Positions 34,894 through 43,389 of a stretch of 52,848 nucleotides of DNA are shown piece by piece. The stretch covers positions 1-52,848 of the forward strand of contig CAIZEI010000116.1 in NCBI GenBank assembly GCA_903931945.1. The letters run 5' to 3'. The notes beneath the pieces were generated by a model. It made no database searches. It had not been told where the DNA came from and saw only the letters and a program-made list of their open reading frames with translations. This DNA is from an uncultured Hyphomicrobiales bacterium. Lineage in GTDB: Bacteria; Pseudomonadota; Alphaproteobacteria; Rhizobiales; Beijerinckiaceae. Position 1 is the stretch's first letter; each line of letters starts with the position of its first letter. A program made the position numbers and the translations under genes.

Positions 34894-34995
34894 TCGACTC
34901 CTTTAGCAGTTTTGGCGCTATGATTGCTGCACTTCGACCAGACGAAGAAGCCGTCCCGATTTAAGACAGCGGTGCAGCGTAGCGAGGCGAGTTCC

Positions 34996-35544
34996 ATGGC
35001 GAGTGTTTCGAGTTTTTCGGGGTTTGGCGGCAAACAGGACAACAAGACTGTTTCCTTCGCGCACAAATTGGCGACATCCGACGCGTTCAAGGCGCTGTTC
35101 AAGGAAGGCATGGGTCTGGTCGAGCAATCGGCGGCCTATCTGGACGGTCCTGGTCGCCTGGAGGCCAAAGCCCTGCCGCGTATCGAGGCGCTGGCCTACG
35201 CATCCGAAAGCATGCGGCTGACAACGCGTCTGATGCAACTGGCGTCATGGCTGCTGCTGCAACGCGCGGTCAACGAAGGCGAGCTGTCGCAGGCGCAGGC
35301 CGCCGCCGAAAAGCACCGCGTCAAATTATCTCCTCAAGAGCTTGCCAGCAACACCGAGACATTTCGCAAATTGCCGGAGCAATTGCAGGAGCTATGCCGT
35401 CATTCGCTTCGTCTGCAGGCGCGCGTCCTGCATCTTGACGATCTGCTCTACCGCCAGCGCGCGATCGCCAGCGATGCGCCGGTTGCGCTCCATGTTCACA
35501 CCCAGCTCGAAATCCTGCAGCGAGCCTTTGCCGCCAAGGCCTGA
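34996..35544 (+). CDS. rcdA: RcdA/DUF1465 family protein, CtrA-degradation adaptor
   Basis: 182 aa, the family's normal length. In Caulobacter RcdA is an adaptor that helps localise/deliver CtrA to ClpXP with CpdR and PopA. The helical core SFAHKLATSDAFKALFKEGM (about 22-41) and EALAYASESMRLTTRLMQLA (about 69-88) match. ATG 34996 gives MASVSSFSGFGG; an upstream ATG at 34924 lacks conserved sequence. It lies in the conserved group DUF1192-rcdA-rpmE-ABC transporter. Function by homology only. Confidence 0.9.
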   Translation: MASVSSFSGFGGKQDNKTVSFAHKLATSDAFKALFKEGMGLVEQSAAYLDGPGRLEAKALPRIEALAYASESMRLTTRLMQLASWLLLQRAVNEGELSQAQAAAEKHRVKLSPQELASNTETFRKLPEQLQELCRHSLRLQARVLHLDDLLYRQRAIASDAPVALHVHTQLEILQRAFAAKA

Positions 35545-35573
35545 CCCGTTCTGGAACCGAACGCCGCAGAATC

Positions 35574-35604
35574 AAAAAACCCGGCCAACGCGGCCGGGTT
35601 TTTT
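35574..35604. terminator. Bidirectional terminator between rcdA and rpmE
   Basis: AAAAAACCCGGCC (35574-35586), loop AACGC, GGCCGGGTTTTTT (35592-35604): a perfect 13 bp stem with A/T tracts on both sides, ideal for terminating both convergent genes. Confidence 0.95.
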
Positions 35605-35627
35605 GTACGCGTCGATAACCTGGCGCG

Positions 35628-35855
35628 TTATTTACGCGCGCCCAGGTTGCCAAAGCGCGACGTGAACTTGGACAGACGCCCACCACGGTCGAGCAATTGC
35701 TGCGAGCCGCCCGTCCAGGCCGGATGGGTGTTGGGGTCAATGTCGAGATTCAGCGTTTCGCCCGCATTGCCATAGGTCGAGCGGGTCATATATTCAGTTC
35801 CGTCGGTCATAACGACCTTGATCATGTGGTATTGCGGATGGATATCGGGCTTCAT
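35628..35855 (-). CDS. rpmE: 50S ribosomal protein L31
   Basis: 75 aa starting [20 protein letters not shown], with [20 protein letters not shown] and a basic end [10 protein letters not shown]. It lacks the CxxC pair, so it is the zinc-independent alphaproteobacterial type. ATG 35855 is the only start giving the conserved MKPDIHP. It ends 23 bases from the shared terminator with rcdA. Confidence 0.95.
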   Translation of the reverse strand: MKPDIHPQYHMIKVVMTDGTEYMTRSTYGNAGETLNLDIDPNTHPAWTGGSQQLLDRGGRLSKFTSRFGNLGARK

Positions 35856-36038
35856 TGTCGTTTCCTGGAAGGTTCGTTCATGCCGGAGCGCGGGGCCGGA
35901 GACGGCGTGAAAAGATTGTTCCCAAAGTCGGGGTTGCGTCCCTATAACGCAGCCGGGGATCGGAAACAAGTTTGACGGATCGGGTTTTTCGGGCGCATTC
36001 GGGCGCGATAAAGCCGATCACGCTTAGGGAACTGAAGA

Positions 36039-37865
36039 ATGGCAAATGAAACACCGGCATTGGCGCCCGCGCAAAGGCCGCGGACCTCGCTCAAGGCGCT
36101 GAAACCGCTCTTGCCCTATGCGGCGCGCCACAAGCTGTGGATTGCAGGCGGACTCTCCGCGCTGGTTGTCGCCGCTGGCGCGACACTGACTTTCCCGATC
36201 GCCGTTCGGCGAATGATCGATTTTGGCTTTTCGGCGGACAGCGCCGGCCTGATTGACCGCTATTTTCTCGCCATGCTGGCGGTGGTTGGCGTTCTGGCGT
36301 TCGCCTCGGGCTGCCGTTATTTTCTCGTGATGACGCTCGGGGAACGCGTTGTCGCCGATTTGCGCACAGACCTTTTCGCCCATCTCGCGCGGCTCGACGC
36401 GGCCTTTTACGACACCGCCAAAACAGGCGAACTGGTCTCGCGCCTGACGGCGGACACGACGCAGATGAAGGCGACGTTCGGCTCATCGGCCTCGATCGCG
36501 CTGCGCAATCTGTTCCTGCTGGTTGGCGCCATTGGCATGATGTTTCTGACCAATCTATGGCTGTCGATGACTGTGCTGATCGCCATTCCGGTCATCGTTC
36601 TGCCGCTGGTCGCCTCTGGCCGCCTTGTGCGCGGACGCTCGCGTCATGCGCAGGACACCCTGGCCGAGGCCACCGCCTTTGCCGCCGAAAACCTCGGCGC
36701 GACACGAACGCTGCAGGCCTTTGTCGCAGAAAACGCCACCATCCAGAGGTTTTCGCGCGCCGTCGACTATTCCTATCAGGCGGCGCGCGCCGCCATGGGG
36801 GCCCGCGCCATTTTGACGTCCGTCGCCATTTTCCTGGCCTTCGCCAGCGTCGTTGGCGTGCTGTGGCTCGGCGCGCGGGAAGTGCTGGCGGGGCATATCA
36901 CCGGCGGCATCCTGTCGCAGTTCGTGCTGTATGCGGTTCTTGGCGCAAGTTCGCTCGGCCAATTGTCGGAAGTCTGGAGCGAGTTATCGGCGGCTGCGGG
37001 CGCAGCGGGGCGCATCTCGGAACTGCTTGAAATCAAATCCTCGATTGTCGCGCCGGCCAATCCCACCCCATTTCCCGAGCCCTCGCGCGGCGAAGTCCAG
37101 TTTGACGGCGTCGGATTCGCCTATCCCACGCGCGCCGATGCGCCTGTTGTGTCCGGCCTGTCGTTTCAGGTGAAAGCCGGCGAGACTGTCGCCATTGTCG
37201 GCCCCTCGGGCGCTGGCAAATCGACCGTATTCCAGCTGTTGATGCGCTTTTACGATCCGCTCTCGGGCCGGATTCTGGTCGATGGCGTCGATATCAGGAC
37301 CGCCGACCCCGCCCAATTGCGGGCCCATCTGGCGCTCGTGCCGCAGGACCCGGTCGTTTTTGGAACGTCCGTGGCCGACAATATCCGTTTTGGACGACCC
37401 GAGGCCAGCGACGCCGAGGTCAAGGCCGCAGCCGAACGCGCGGCGGCCGACGATTTCATCGCCGCCTTGCCGGAAGGCTATGCGACAAAGCTCGGCGAGC
37501 GCGGCGTCACTCTTTCGGGCGGCCAGCGCCAGCGCCTCGCCATCGCCCGCGCGATATTGATGAATGCGCCCATTCTGCTGCTCGATGAGGCGACATCCGC
37601 CCTCGACGCCGAAAACGAGACGCTCGTGCAGGGCGCGCTCGACAATCTTATGAAAGGCCGCACGACCATTGTCATTGCGCATCGACTGGCGACCGTGCTG
37701 AACGCCAACCGCATTCTGGTGATGGACGATGGCAAGGTCATCGAGGAAGGCACACACGCGGGGCTCGCCGCCCAGGACGGCCTCTACGCCCGCCTTGCGC
37801 GGCTGCAGTTCGAGGCTGGCGTTGCGGGCCTAGGCGAGGCTGCGGCGGCGAAGGCGGCGGAGTAG
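36039..37865 (+). CDS. ABC transporter, fused permease/ATPase (MsbA-like)
   Basis: 608 aa half-transporter forming homodimers in the inner membrane, exporting lipids, drugs or glycolipids. Six transmembrane helices lie between about 32 and 315. The ATPase domain follows, with Walker A GPSGAGKS near 387-394, signature LSGGQRQRLA near 491-500 and Walker B ILLLDEATSALD near 513-524; HRLATV supplies the H-loop. The substrate is unknown. It is often next to rpmE in Hyphomicrobiales. The start MANETPALAPAQRP is a normal cytoplasmic tail. Confidence 0.95.
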   Translation: MANETPALAPAQRPRTSLKALKPLLPYAARHKLWIAGGLSALVVAAGATLTFPIAVRRMIDFGFSADSAGLIDRYFLAMLAVVGVLAFASGCRYFLVMTLGERVVADLRTDLFAHLARLDAAFYDTAKTGELVSRLTADTTQMKATFGSSASIALRNLFLLVGAIGMMFLTNLWLSMTVLIAIPVIVLPLVASGRLVRGRSRHAQDTLAEATAFAAENLGATRTLQAFVAENATIQRFSRAVDYSYQAARAAMGARAILTSVAIFLAFASVVGVLWLGAREVLAGHITGGILSQFVLYAVLGASSLGQLSEVWSELSAAAGAAGRISELLEIKSSIVAPANPTPFPEPSRGEVQFDGVGFAYPTRADAPVVSGLSFQVKAGETVAIVGPSGAGKSTVFQLLMRFYDPLSGRILVDGVDIRTADPAQLRAHLALVPQDPVVFGTSVADNIRFGRPEASDAEVKAAAERAAADDFIAALPEGYATKLGERGVTLSGGQRQRLAIARAILMNAPILLLDEATSALDAENETLVQGALDNLMKGRTTIVIAHRLATVLNANRILVMDDGKVIEEGTHAGLAAQDGLYARLARLQFEAGVAGLGEAAAAKAAE

Positions 37866-37979
37866 AGGCGCGCGCGGAAACGCCCGAAACGCTCGCCCCC
37901 GAACCCGGAGCTTTTCAATGACCGGTCATGGCGCGCGCAGCACATTTGACGAAAGTACTGTTGCGCAGGCCGCGCGTCC

Positions 37980-38498
37980 TCAAATCGCCCGGCTGTCATA
38001 GGCCCAATGCAACAGGGCCTGACGCTGCCGGGGGCGGCAAAAGGGATCGCCCGGTTCGCAATTCAAACGCACCTGCGCGGCGTGCCGCGCAAAAGCCTTC
38101 CACCGCCGGATCTGGCGCTGGTCTTCGCCAAGCATGCGACGTCCGCGAAAATACCGGCAATACCACTGGAACCAGCCTCGGGGATCGTCATCGTGGATCC
38201 ATCCCTTGCGTCGCCATTCGGACAGCGGCTGGCTCGCATCAAGGCCGAAGTAATTGAGACCGGGATCGCGCCGCCCCGGCGCCAGCCGGGCGCGCACGAA
38301 CCAGCTTGCGGGGAATTCAGCTTGCGTATCGTTCATGTACTTGCCGCAAAACACGCCAAGTTCGAGCATTTGACCCGGTGTTAATTGCGGCTTGAACGCG
38401 GGGTCAAAATTGCGCCCCTCGGGCTCGACGATCTCGTATCGATAATCCGTTTGCATCCTGTCATTCACGATGACAATTTTTCGCGACGTCGTGGCCAT
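37980..38498 (-). CDS. Conserved hypothetical protein (172 aa)
   Basis: Soluble protein starting MATTSRKIVIVNDRMQTDYR, with Trp/Arg-rich motifs FDPAFKPQLTPGQMLELGVF, GRRDPGLNYFGLDASQPLS, DDPRGWFQWYCRYFRGRR and a C-terminus that has CEPGDPFCRPRQRQALLHWA. This combination is a recognisable conserved family known from bacteria and some eukaryotes, but without an assigned role. Several conserved Cys (CGKYM, WYCRYF, NCEPGDPFC) could bind metal. It stands alone; no partner is evident. Confidence 0.75.
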   Translation of the reverse strand: MATTSRKIVIVNDRMQTDYRYEIVEPEGRNFDPAFKPQLTPGQMLELGVFCGKYMNDTQAEFPASWFVRARLAPGRRDPGLNYFGLDASQPLSEWRRKGWIHDDDPRGWFQWYCRYFRGRRMLGEDQRQIRRWKAFARHAAQVRLNCEPGDPFCRPRQRQALLHWAYDSRAI

Positions 38499-38736
38499 TT
38501 TTCTTCCCGCATTCGTGCGAGCACGGCGCGCGCATCGGGGTCAAGGAAGCCCGCCAGATGATACCTGAATTTCTGAATTCCTGAGTATTTTCCGTCTCTG
38601 CCCCTGCACGTTTCGATCGAATAGCGTCGACGCTGCGCATTAAAAGCGCATGATCGGTTTTGGTCCACGGCATGGCCTTTCGCCAAACAAGCGATCGGTT
38701 GCGTAGATTGACGCTTTCAATAAACAGGAGACAATA

Positions 38737-38952
38737 ATGCGCTTTTTGTCCATTGCACTTGCGGTTTCTGTATCTGCGTTCGCCTCCGTCCCCGTGGCCT
38801 ACGCCGTCCCGTCACCCAGCGGGTCGCAGATGCACGTCCAGACCCAAACCGATTTCATTCAGGTGAAACACCGACACGGACGGTTTGTCGGACCAAAACA
38901 GAGGCAGCGCGATCACGGTTCGGCGCTCAAGGTTCGTCGTCGCGCGCCTTGA
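38737..38952 (+). CDS. Small secreted basic protein (71 aa)
   Basis: Signal peptide MRFLSIALAVSVSAFASVPV ending AYAVP, cut near residue 24; the mature ~47 residues are rich in Gln, His, Lys and Arg (KHRHGRFVGPKQRQRDHG). AGGAGACAATA precedes ATG 38737, an excellent RBS, which supports the gene despite its size. It has no Cys and no known domain. A terminator follows that is shared with nusG. Function unknown. Confidence 0.7.
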   Translation: MRFLSIALAVSVSAFASVPVAYAVPSPSGSQMHVQTQTDFIQVKHRHGRFVGPKQRQRDHGSALKVRRRAP

Positions 38953-38970
38953 CCTGATTCCTAAAAAAGT

Positions 38971-39000
38971 AAAGCCCTCGCGAGATTTCGCGGGGGCTTT
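38971..39000. terminator. Terminator between the small secreted protein gene and nusG
   Basis: AAAGCCCTCGCGA (38971-38983), GATT loop, TCGCGGGGGCTTT (38988-39000), one T-G wobble. On the minus strand it is followed by ACTTTTTTAGG, so it mainly serves nusG. Confidence 0.85.
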
Positions 39001-39070
39001 GCCGTTTCAGTTCATACCCGCCGAACCGCCCGAGTTCCGCCCATCGCAACGCGCGACGCCGGAATCCGGC

Positions 39071-39601
39071 TCAGAGCTTCTCGACTTGCGTGAATTCGAG
39101 TTCGACCGGCGTTGCGCGTCCGAAGATCGACACCGCGACCTTGATGCGTGAGCGCGCTTCGTCGATTTCCTCGACCAGACCTTCGAATGAGGCGAACGGC
39201 CCGTCGTTGACGCGCACTTTCTCGCCGATGTCGAACTTGATCGAGGATTTTGGGTGCTCGACGCCTTCTTTCACCTGCCCCTTGATGCGGTTGGCCTCGG
39301 CGTCTGAAATGGGCATCGGTTTGTTGTCCGCGCCCAGAAAGCCCGTGACCTTGGGCGTATTCTTGATCAGGTGGTAGACGTCGTCGGTCAGGTCGCATTT
39401 GACCAGCACGTAACCTGGAAAAAACTTCCGCTCCGTATTGATCTTGCGGCCGCGTCTGACCTCCACGACCTGTTCGGTCGGCACCAGGATTTCTTCGAAC
39501 CGGCTGGACAGCCCGCGCTGGGCCGCCTGCTCGCGCAGGGCGTCGGCGACTTTCTTCTCAAAGTTCGAATAGGCGTGAACAATATACCAGCGAATGGCCA
39601 T
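39071..39601 (-). CDS. nusG: Transcription termination/antitermination protein NusG
   Basis: 176 aa, typical. N-terminal NGN domain MAIRWYIVHAYSNFEKKVAD with the RKFFPGYVLVKCDL strand, and C-terminal KOW domain DIGEKVRVNDGPFASFEGLV (about 126-145). It binds RNA polymerase, Rho and the S10 protein. It lies 14 bases after secE in one operon. Unusually, rplK does not follow: a terminator and an unrelated small gene do. Confidence 0.97.
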   Translation of the reverse strand: MAIRWYIVHAYSNFEKKVADALREQAAQRGLSSRFEEILVPTEQVVEVRRGRKINTERKFFPGYVLVKCDLTDDVYHLIKNTPKVTGFLGADNKPMPISDAEANRIKGQVKEGVEHPKSSIKFDIGEKVRVNDGPFASFEGLVEEIDEARSRIKVAVSIFGRATPVELEFTQVEKL

Positions 39602-39615
39602 GATGGATTCCGTTG

Positions 39616-39807
39616 TCAGTGTGTGACATCGAGGAGGAAGCGGACCGCCAGACGCAAGGCCTGATCGACCGAAACGAAGAAGATGCTGGCGAACACCACC
39701 ATGACAAGAACAAGCGCCGTCGTGATGAGGGTCTCGCGCCGGGTCGGCCAGGTGACCTTGTTGGCTTCCGCCCGCACCTGCGCCAAGAACTCGACTGGGT
39801 TGGCCAT
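39616..39807 (-). CDS. secE: Preprotein translocase subunit SecE
   Basis: 63 aa starting MANPVEFLAQVRAEANKVTW; the conserved amphipathic helix VTWPTRRETLITT precedes a single membrane span ALVLVMVVFASIFFVSVDQA. ATG 39807 gives this N-terminus; longer in-frame starts exist but are not conserved. SecE joins SecY and SecG in the inner membrane. The usual tRNA-Trp or tuf gene is not found upstream; instead a leader hairpin lies at 39886-39919. Confidence 0.95.
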   Translation of the reverse strand: MANPVEFLAQVRAEANKVTWPTRRETLITTALVLVMVVFASIFFVSVDQALRLAVRFLLDVTH

Positions 39808-39877
39808 CGTAATATCCCGCATGGGCGTTTGTTTCACCTGGCGCCAGGGGAAGCGGACAAGCAAAAACGGGTCGCCG

Positions 39878-39953
39878 AAAAATAATCATGGCGCGGGACC
39901 GGTTGGTCGCGCGCCATGAACAAATCTTATAACGGGTTGCGCGGCAAACGCAA
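39878..39953 (-). promoter_or_regulatory. Promoter and leader hairpin of secE-nusG
   Basis: Minus strand: TTGCGT (39953-39948), 16 bases, TATAAG (39931-39926), predicting a start near 39919. The transcript would then begin with a hairpin, TCATGGCGCG (39919-39910) and CGCGCCATGA (39895-39886) around a 14-base loop, directly followed by TTATTTTTC. It looks like a terminator at the very 5' end, which could attenuate or stabilise the mRNA. Confidence 0.45.
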
Positions 39954-40091
39954 ACAGGAATTTTGACGGGGACTCCTGCCCCCGGTTCAGGCTGCTTTTG
40001 CCTGCGGTCTGCGCCCCGATTGACTTGCGGGGCGAGGGCATGAAACATCCGCTCCAGGATTCAAACAGGACATACGCCGGAGGAGGCCCCG

Positions 40092-42413
40092 ATGAGCGAT
40101 CGCACAATCAGGACATGGGCTGGCCGTTATGAAGATGGCCCGCTGCTGCGCGGCGAAGGCCAGTTCACCGACGATATGCGGCCTGCCGACGCGCTGTTTG
40201 CGGCCTTTGCGCGCTCGCCCCGCGCCCATGCGAAAATTCTGAAGATCGATACGACGGCGGCGGCGAAAAGCGCCGGCGTCGCAGCGGTCTATACATTCGC
40301 CGATTTTGCGGATCTGGGCCTCGGCGGCGTCAGCGGTTCGATCCCCTTTCCCGGCAAGGGCGGCGCCATGCCGGTTTCGCCCTTCAGACCCATCCTCGCC
40401 AATGGCAAGGTCATGCATGTCGGCGAGCCCATGGCGATGGTTGTCGCCAGCAGCGCTGCGGCGGCGCAGGACGCTGCCGATCTGATTGATGTTGAATTCG
40501 AGGATCTGCCCACCGTCGTGACGCTCGATCAGGCGAAGGCGGCAAAGGTTCAACTGTGGCCGCAGGCGCCTGGCAATGTGGCGCTCGACTGGGCGGCGCC
40601 GCCGGATGCCGATGGCGCCAAACGCGCCGCGCTCGAGGAGGCCTTCAAATCGTCAAGGCATGTCGTGAAAGTCGATGTCGTCAACCAGCGCATCAACGCT
40701 GTCTCGATGGAGCCGCGCGCGGCGACCGCCAGTTACAATGCTGCGAGCGAGCAATACACACTCTGCACGGGAACGCAGGGCGTGGCCGGCATTCGCGCGC
40801 AGGTCGCCATGACGATGAAAATTCCCATGCCAAAATTGCGCGTGCTGACCAAGGACGTCGGCGGCGGCTTTGGCATGAAGGCCTCGACCTATCCCGAATA
40901 TCCAGCGCTGCTGGTCGCCGCCAAAAAGCTCGGCCGCACCGTGCACTGGACTTCTACACGCGCCGAATCTTTCGTCACCGACAATCAGGCCCGCGATTCG
41001 GTCTGGCAGGTGGAGCTTGCGCTCAGCGAGCGCGGAAAGTTTCTCGGACTGCGCATTGCGGGCGCGATGAATGCGGGCGCTTACCTGACCGGCGTCGCCG
41101 TGATGGTGCCGACGTTCCACATCGCGTTCTGTATGCCGAGCGTTTACGACATCCCCAAAATTTCGGTGGAATCGAAGACCTATTTTTCCAACACGGTGCC
41201 GGTGGGACCCTATCGCGGCGCCGGGCGCCCGGAGGCGAATTATCTGCTCGAGCGCGCCGTTGACGCCGCAGCCCGGCAAATCGGCATGGACCCGGCGGAC
41301 CTCAGGCGCATGAATCTGATTGCGCCGGAAAAAATGCCCTATCAAAGCGCATCCGGCCCGAAATATGACAGCGGCGATTTCCCCGCCGCGTTCGAAAAGG
41401 CGCTGGCCGCTGCTGATTACAAGGGCTTTTCTGCGCGCAAGGCGGAGTCCGCCGCGCGTGGCAAAAAGCGCGGCATTGGCGTTGGCTGTTATCTCGAAAT
41501 TTCCGGCGGACACTATGAAGAACCCGCGCGCGTGACGTTTGAGAACGGCAAGGCGGTGGTCAGTCTGGGCGCTGCGCCGCAGGGACAGGGCCACATCACC
41601 GTGTTCCGGCAATTGCTGGCCGAAAAGCTCGATATCGACGTTGAGGATGTCGCGCTGACATTTGGCGATTCCGACCGCGATATTCCCGGTTTTGGCGCGG
41701 TGGCGTCACGCACCGCGATGCTGTTTGGCAGCGCGGTTGTGCAAACGGCGGACAGGATTCTGGTGAAGGCCAAAGCTGTCGCCAAAACCGTGTTGCAGGC
41801 CGGCGATGAAGAGATCTCTTATCGCAATGGCGTGTTCGAGATCGCCAAAACCGGCCGAAAGGTCACTCTGTTCGAGGTCGCCAGACACGCCGACGACATG
41901 AAGAAACAGGGCTCGCTTGAAGAAAACCTCGATACGACGGAAACCGCGCACACCGGCCCGTCGTTTCCCAATGGTTGCCATGTGGCGGAAGTCGAGGTCG
42001 ACGCCGACACGGGGGAAACGCAAATCGTGCGCTACACCGCCGTCAGCGATTGCGGCGTGATCCTCAACCAGACCATCGTCGATGGCCAGATCGAGGGCGG
42101 CGTTGTCCAGGGCGTCGGTCAGGCGATCGGCGAATACACGCGCTATGATTCCACGAGCGGGCAATTGCTGTCAGCCTCGTTCATGGATTACGCCATGCCC
42201 CGCGCATCAGATATGCCGGATATGAACGTGCTGCACAGCACGACGCGCTGCCTGACCAACCAGATTGGCGCCAAGGGCATCGGCGAAGCGGGCACCACAG
42301 CCTCGACGCCGACCATCGTCAACGCAATTGAAAATGCGATTTCAAAGGGCAAGCCGTTGGGGCTCGTCATGCCGCTGACGCCGCTGGCGGTGTGGAAGGC
42401 GATGCGGGCGTAG
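40092..42413 (+). CDS. Xanthine dehydrogenase-family molybdopterin-binding subunit (CoxL-like, form II)
   Basis: 773 aa large subunit, binding Mo-molybdopterin cytosine dinucleotide. Conserved features: GRYEDGPLLRGEGQFTDDM at the start, VGGGFGMK at 256-263, the active-site loop PYRGAGRPEA at 373-382 (form II; true CO dehydrogenases have AYXCSFR) and catalytic Glu732 in GIGEAGTT. So it is an oxidase/dehydrogenase of a purine, aldehyde or similar substrate rather than CO. No FAD (CoxM) or 2Fe-2S (CoxS) subunit gene is adjacent. GGAGGAGG precedes ATG 40092. Confidence 0.92.
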   Translation: MSDRTIRTWAGRYEDGPLLRGEGQFTDDMRPADALFAAFARSPRAHAKILKIDTTAAAKSAGVAAVYTFADFADLGLGGVSGSIPFPGKGGAMPVSPFRPILANGKVMHVGEPMAMVVASSAAAAQDAADLIDVEFEDLPTVVTLDQAKAAKVQLWPQAPGNVALDWAAPPDADGAKRAALEEAFKSSRHVVKVDVVNQRINAVSMEPRAATASYNAASEQYTLCTGTQGVAGIRAQVAMTMKIPMPKLRVLTKDVGGGFGMKASTYPEYPALLVAAKKLGRTVHWTSTRAESFVTDNQARDSVWQVELALSERGKFLGLRIAGAMNAGAYLTGVAVMVPTFHIAFCMPSVYDIPKISVESKTYFSNTVPVGPYRGAGRPEANYLLERAVDAAARQIGMDPADLRRMNLIAPEKMPYQSASGPKYDSGDFPAAFEKALAAADYKGFSARKAESAARGKKRGIGVGCYLEISGGHYEEPARVTFENGKAVVSLGAAPQGQGHITVFRQLLAEKLDIDVEDVALTFGDSDRDIPGFGAVASRTAMLFGSAVVQTADRILVKAKAVAKTVLQAGDEEISYRNGVFEIAKTGRKVTLFEVARHADDMKKQGSLEENLDTTETAHTGPSFPNGCHVAEVEVDADTGETQIVRYTAVSDCGVILNQTIVDGQIEGGVVQGVGQAIGEYTRYDSTSGQLLSASFMDYAMPRASDMPDMNVLHSTTRCLTNQIGAKGIGEAGTTASTPTIVNAIENAISKGKPLGLVMPLTPLAVWKAMRA

Positions 42414-42490
42414 GCGGCATGTGACGACACTGTGTAAACTGGATTTGGATTCCCAGACTTCCATCTATTGGACGCCCGGTGGGATAGACC

Positions 42491-43105
42491 GTGGCAATGC
42501 CGCCAAATCCACGCCCGAACGCAATTGTGCTACAATTTGTCGCCACACTATGGCATGATTTTCTATGGATTTCTCGCGGGATGAGAACAAGCGGCTCGGG
42601 ACCATTGAGGATCGTGGGCTCGATTTCATCCGGGGTGTCCCTTCTCCCGCGACGCGGGAGAAGGTGGCCGACAGGCCGGATGAGGGCCTTGGCAACGGTC
42701 ACAATTATCCAAAATTCACCAAGCGGCGCCGCCCTCATCCGGCGCTCCGCGCCACCTTCTCCCGCCAAGAGCGGGAGAAGGGACGCGCCTGCGGTTGTTG
42801 TTTCCGGTTTATCCGAGCCAATCAACAGGAATCCGTTTTACACAGTCGTATGGCTGTGGCGCGGCGAAGATCGCACCGATTGGAAAAAGGCCGCACCAAC
42901 GCCTTTGCCCGACGGGAGCGATCCTGATGACGCCATGGAAGAAGTGGAATGGGCGACAACCGAATTGCCCATGCCGCGCCCAAAGACTCATGCGTCGCTG
43001 TGTCTCGATGCGGATGTTCTCGACTGGTTCAAATCGCATGGACGCAGCTATCAGAGGCGGATCAATGCGGGTCTGCGCAGCTATTTTCTGCAACACACGC
43101 GTTGA
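42491..43105 (+). CDS. BrnA-like antitoxin domain ORF, N-terminus unresolved
   Basis: The C-terminal ~75 residues are a BrnA-type antitoxin tail: DWKKAAPTPLPDGSDPDD, then THASLCLDADVLDWFKSHGR and SYQRRINAGLRSYFLQ. No BrnT toxin gene is adjacent. The frame is open from GTG 42491, but its first ~115 codons run through a palindromic repeat (42637-42784) and look non-coding. Inside the frame the next ATG is 42935, which cuts the domain. So either the repeat supplied a new N-terminus or the original start was lost. Only the stop at 43105 is secure. Confidence 0.5.
   Translation: MAMPPNPRPNAIVLQFVATLWHDFLWISRGMRTSGSGPLRIVGSISSGVSLLPRRGRRWPTGRMRALATVTIIQNSPSGAALIRRSAPPSPAKSGRRDAPAVVVSGLSEPINRNPFYTVVWLWRGEDRTDWKKAAPTPLPDGSDPDDAMEEVEWATTELPMPRPKTHASLCLDADVLDWFKSHGRSYQRRINAGLRSYFLQHTR
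42637..42687 (+). repeat. Palindromic intergenic repeat, left copy
   Basis: Contains CTTCTCCCGC-GAC-GCGGGAGAAG (42641-42663), followed by GTGGCCGACAGGCCGGATGA and GGGC. Inverted copy at 42731-42784. REP-like families with CCTTCTCCCGC stems are common in Hyphomicrobiales. Confidence 0.85.
42731..42784 (-). repeat. Palindromic intergenic repeat, right (inverted) copy
   Basis: Reverse complement of the left copy with a few changes: GCCCTCATCCGGCG..., then CTTCTCCCGC-CAAGA-GCGGGAGAAG (42756-42780). The two copies face each other across 43 bases, as in composite BIME-type elements. Confidence 0.85.
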
Positions 43106-43134
43106 GAACGGGGCGGCCGCATCGCAATCGCCCC

Positions 43135-43389
43135 TCAATACTGATACCGGCATTGCGCGATCTGCAGACTGTCGCCAGACACGCGATAGACGAGGCGATG
43201 CTCCTGCGTCAGCCGCCGCGACCACCAGCAGGCGAGTGGGCCGCGCAGGGGTTCGGGCTTTCCGGTTCCGGAAAAAGGCGTGCGTGAACATTCCCTGATC
43301 AGGCCATTGAGTCGCGCCAAAAACTTCGCGTCGCTGGATTGCAAGAAAAGATAATCCTCCCAGGCCTGTTCGCTGAAAATCAGCTGCAT
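43135..43389 (-). CDS. yoeB: YoeB-family toxin, catalytic His replaced by Gln
   Basis: 84 aa, the same length as E. coli YoeB and alignable without gaps (SEQAWEDYLF, GTGKPEPLRG, WWSRRLTQEHRLVYRVSGDS). The ribosome-dependent mRNA interferase residues Glu46 and Arg65 are conserved, and Tyr84 is present, but the C-terminus reads CRYQY where the family has CRYHY: His83 is Gln (codon CAG at 43138-43140, minus strand). This is expected to weaken RNA cleavage. It shares one base with the yefM stop (TGATG). Confidence 0.92.
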   Translation of the reverse strand: MQLIFSEQAWEDYLFLQSSDAKFLARLNGLIRECSRTPFSGTGKPEPLRGPLACWWSRRLTQEHRLVYRVSGDSLQIAQCRYQY

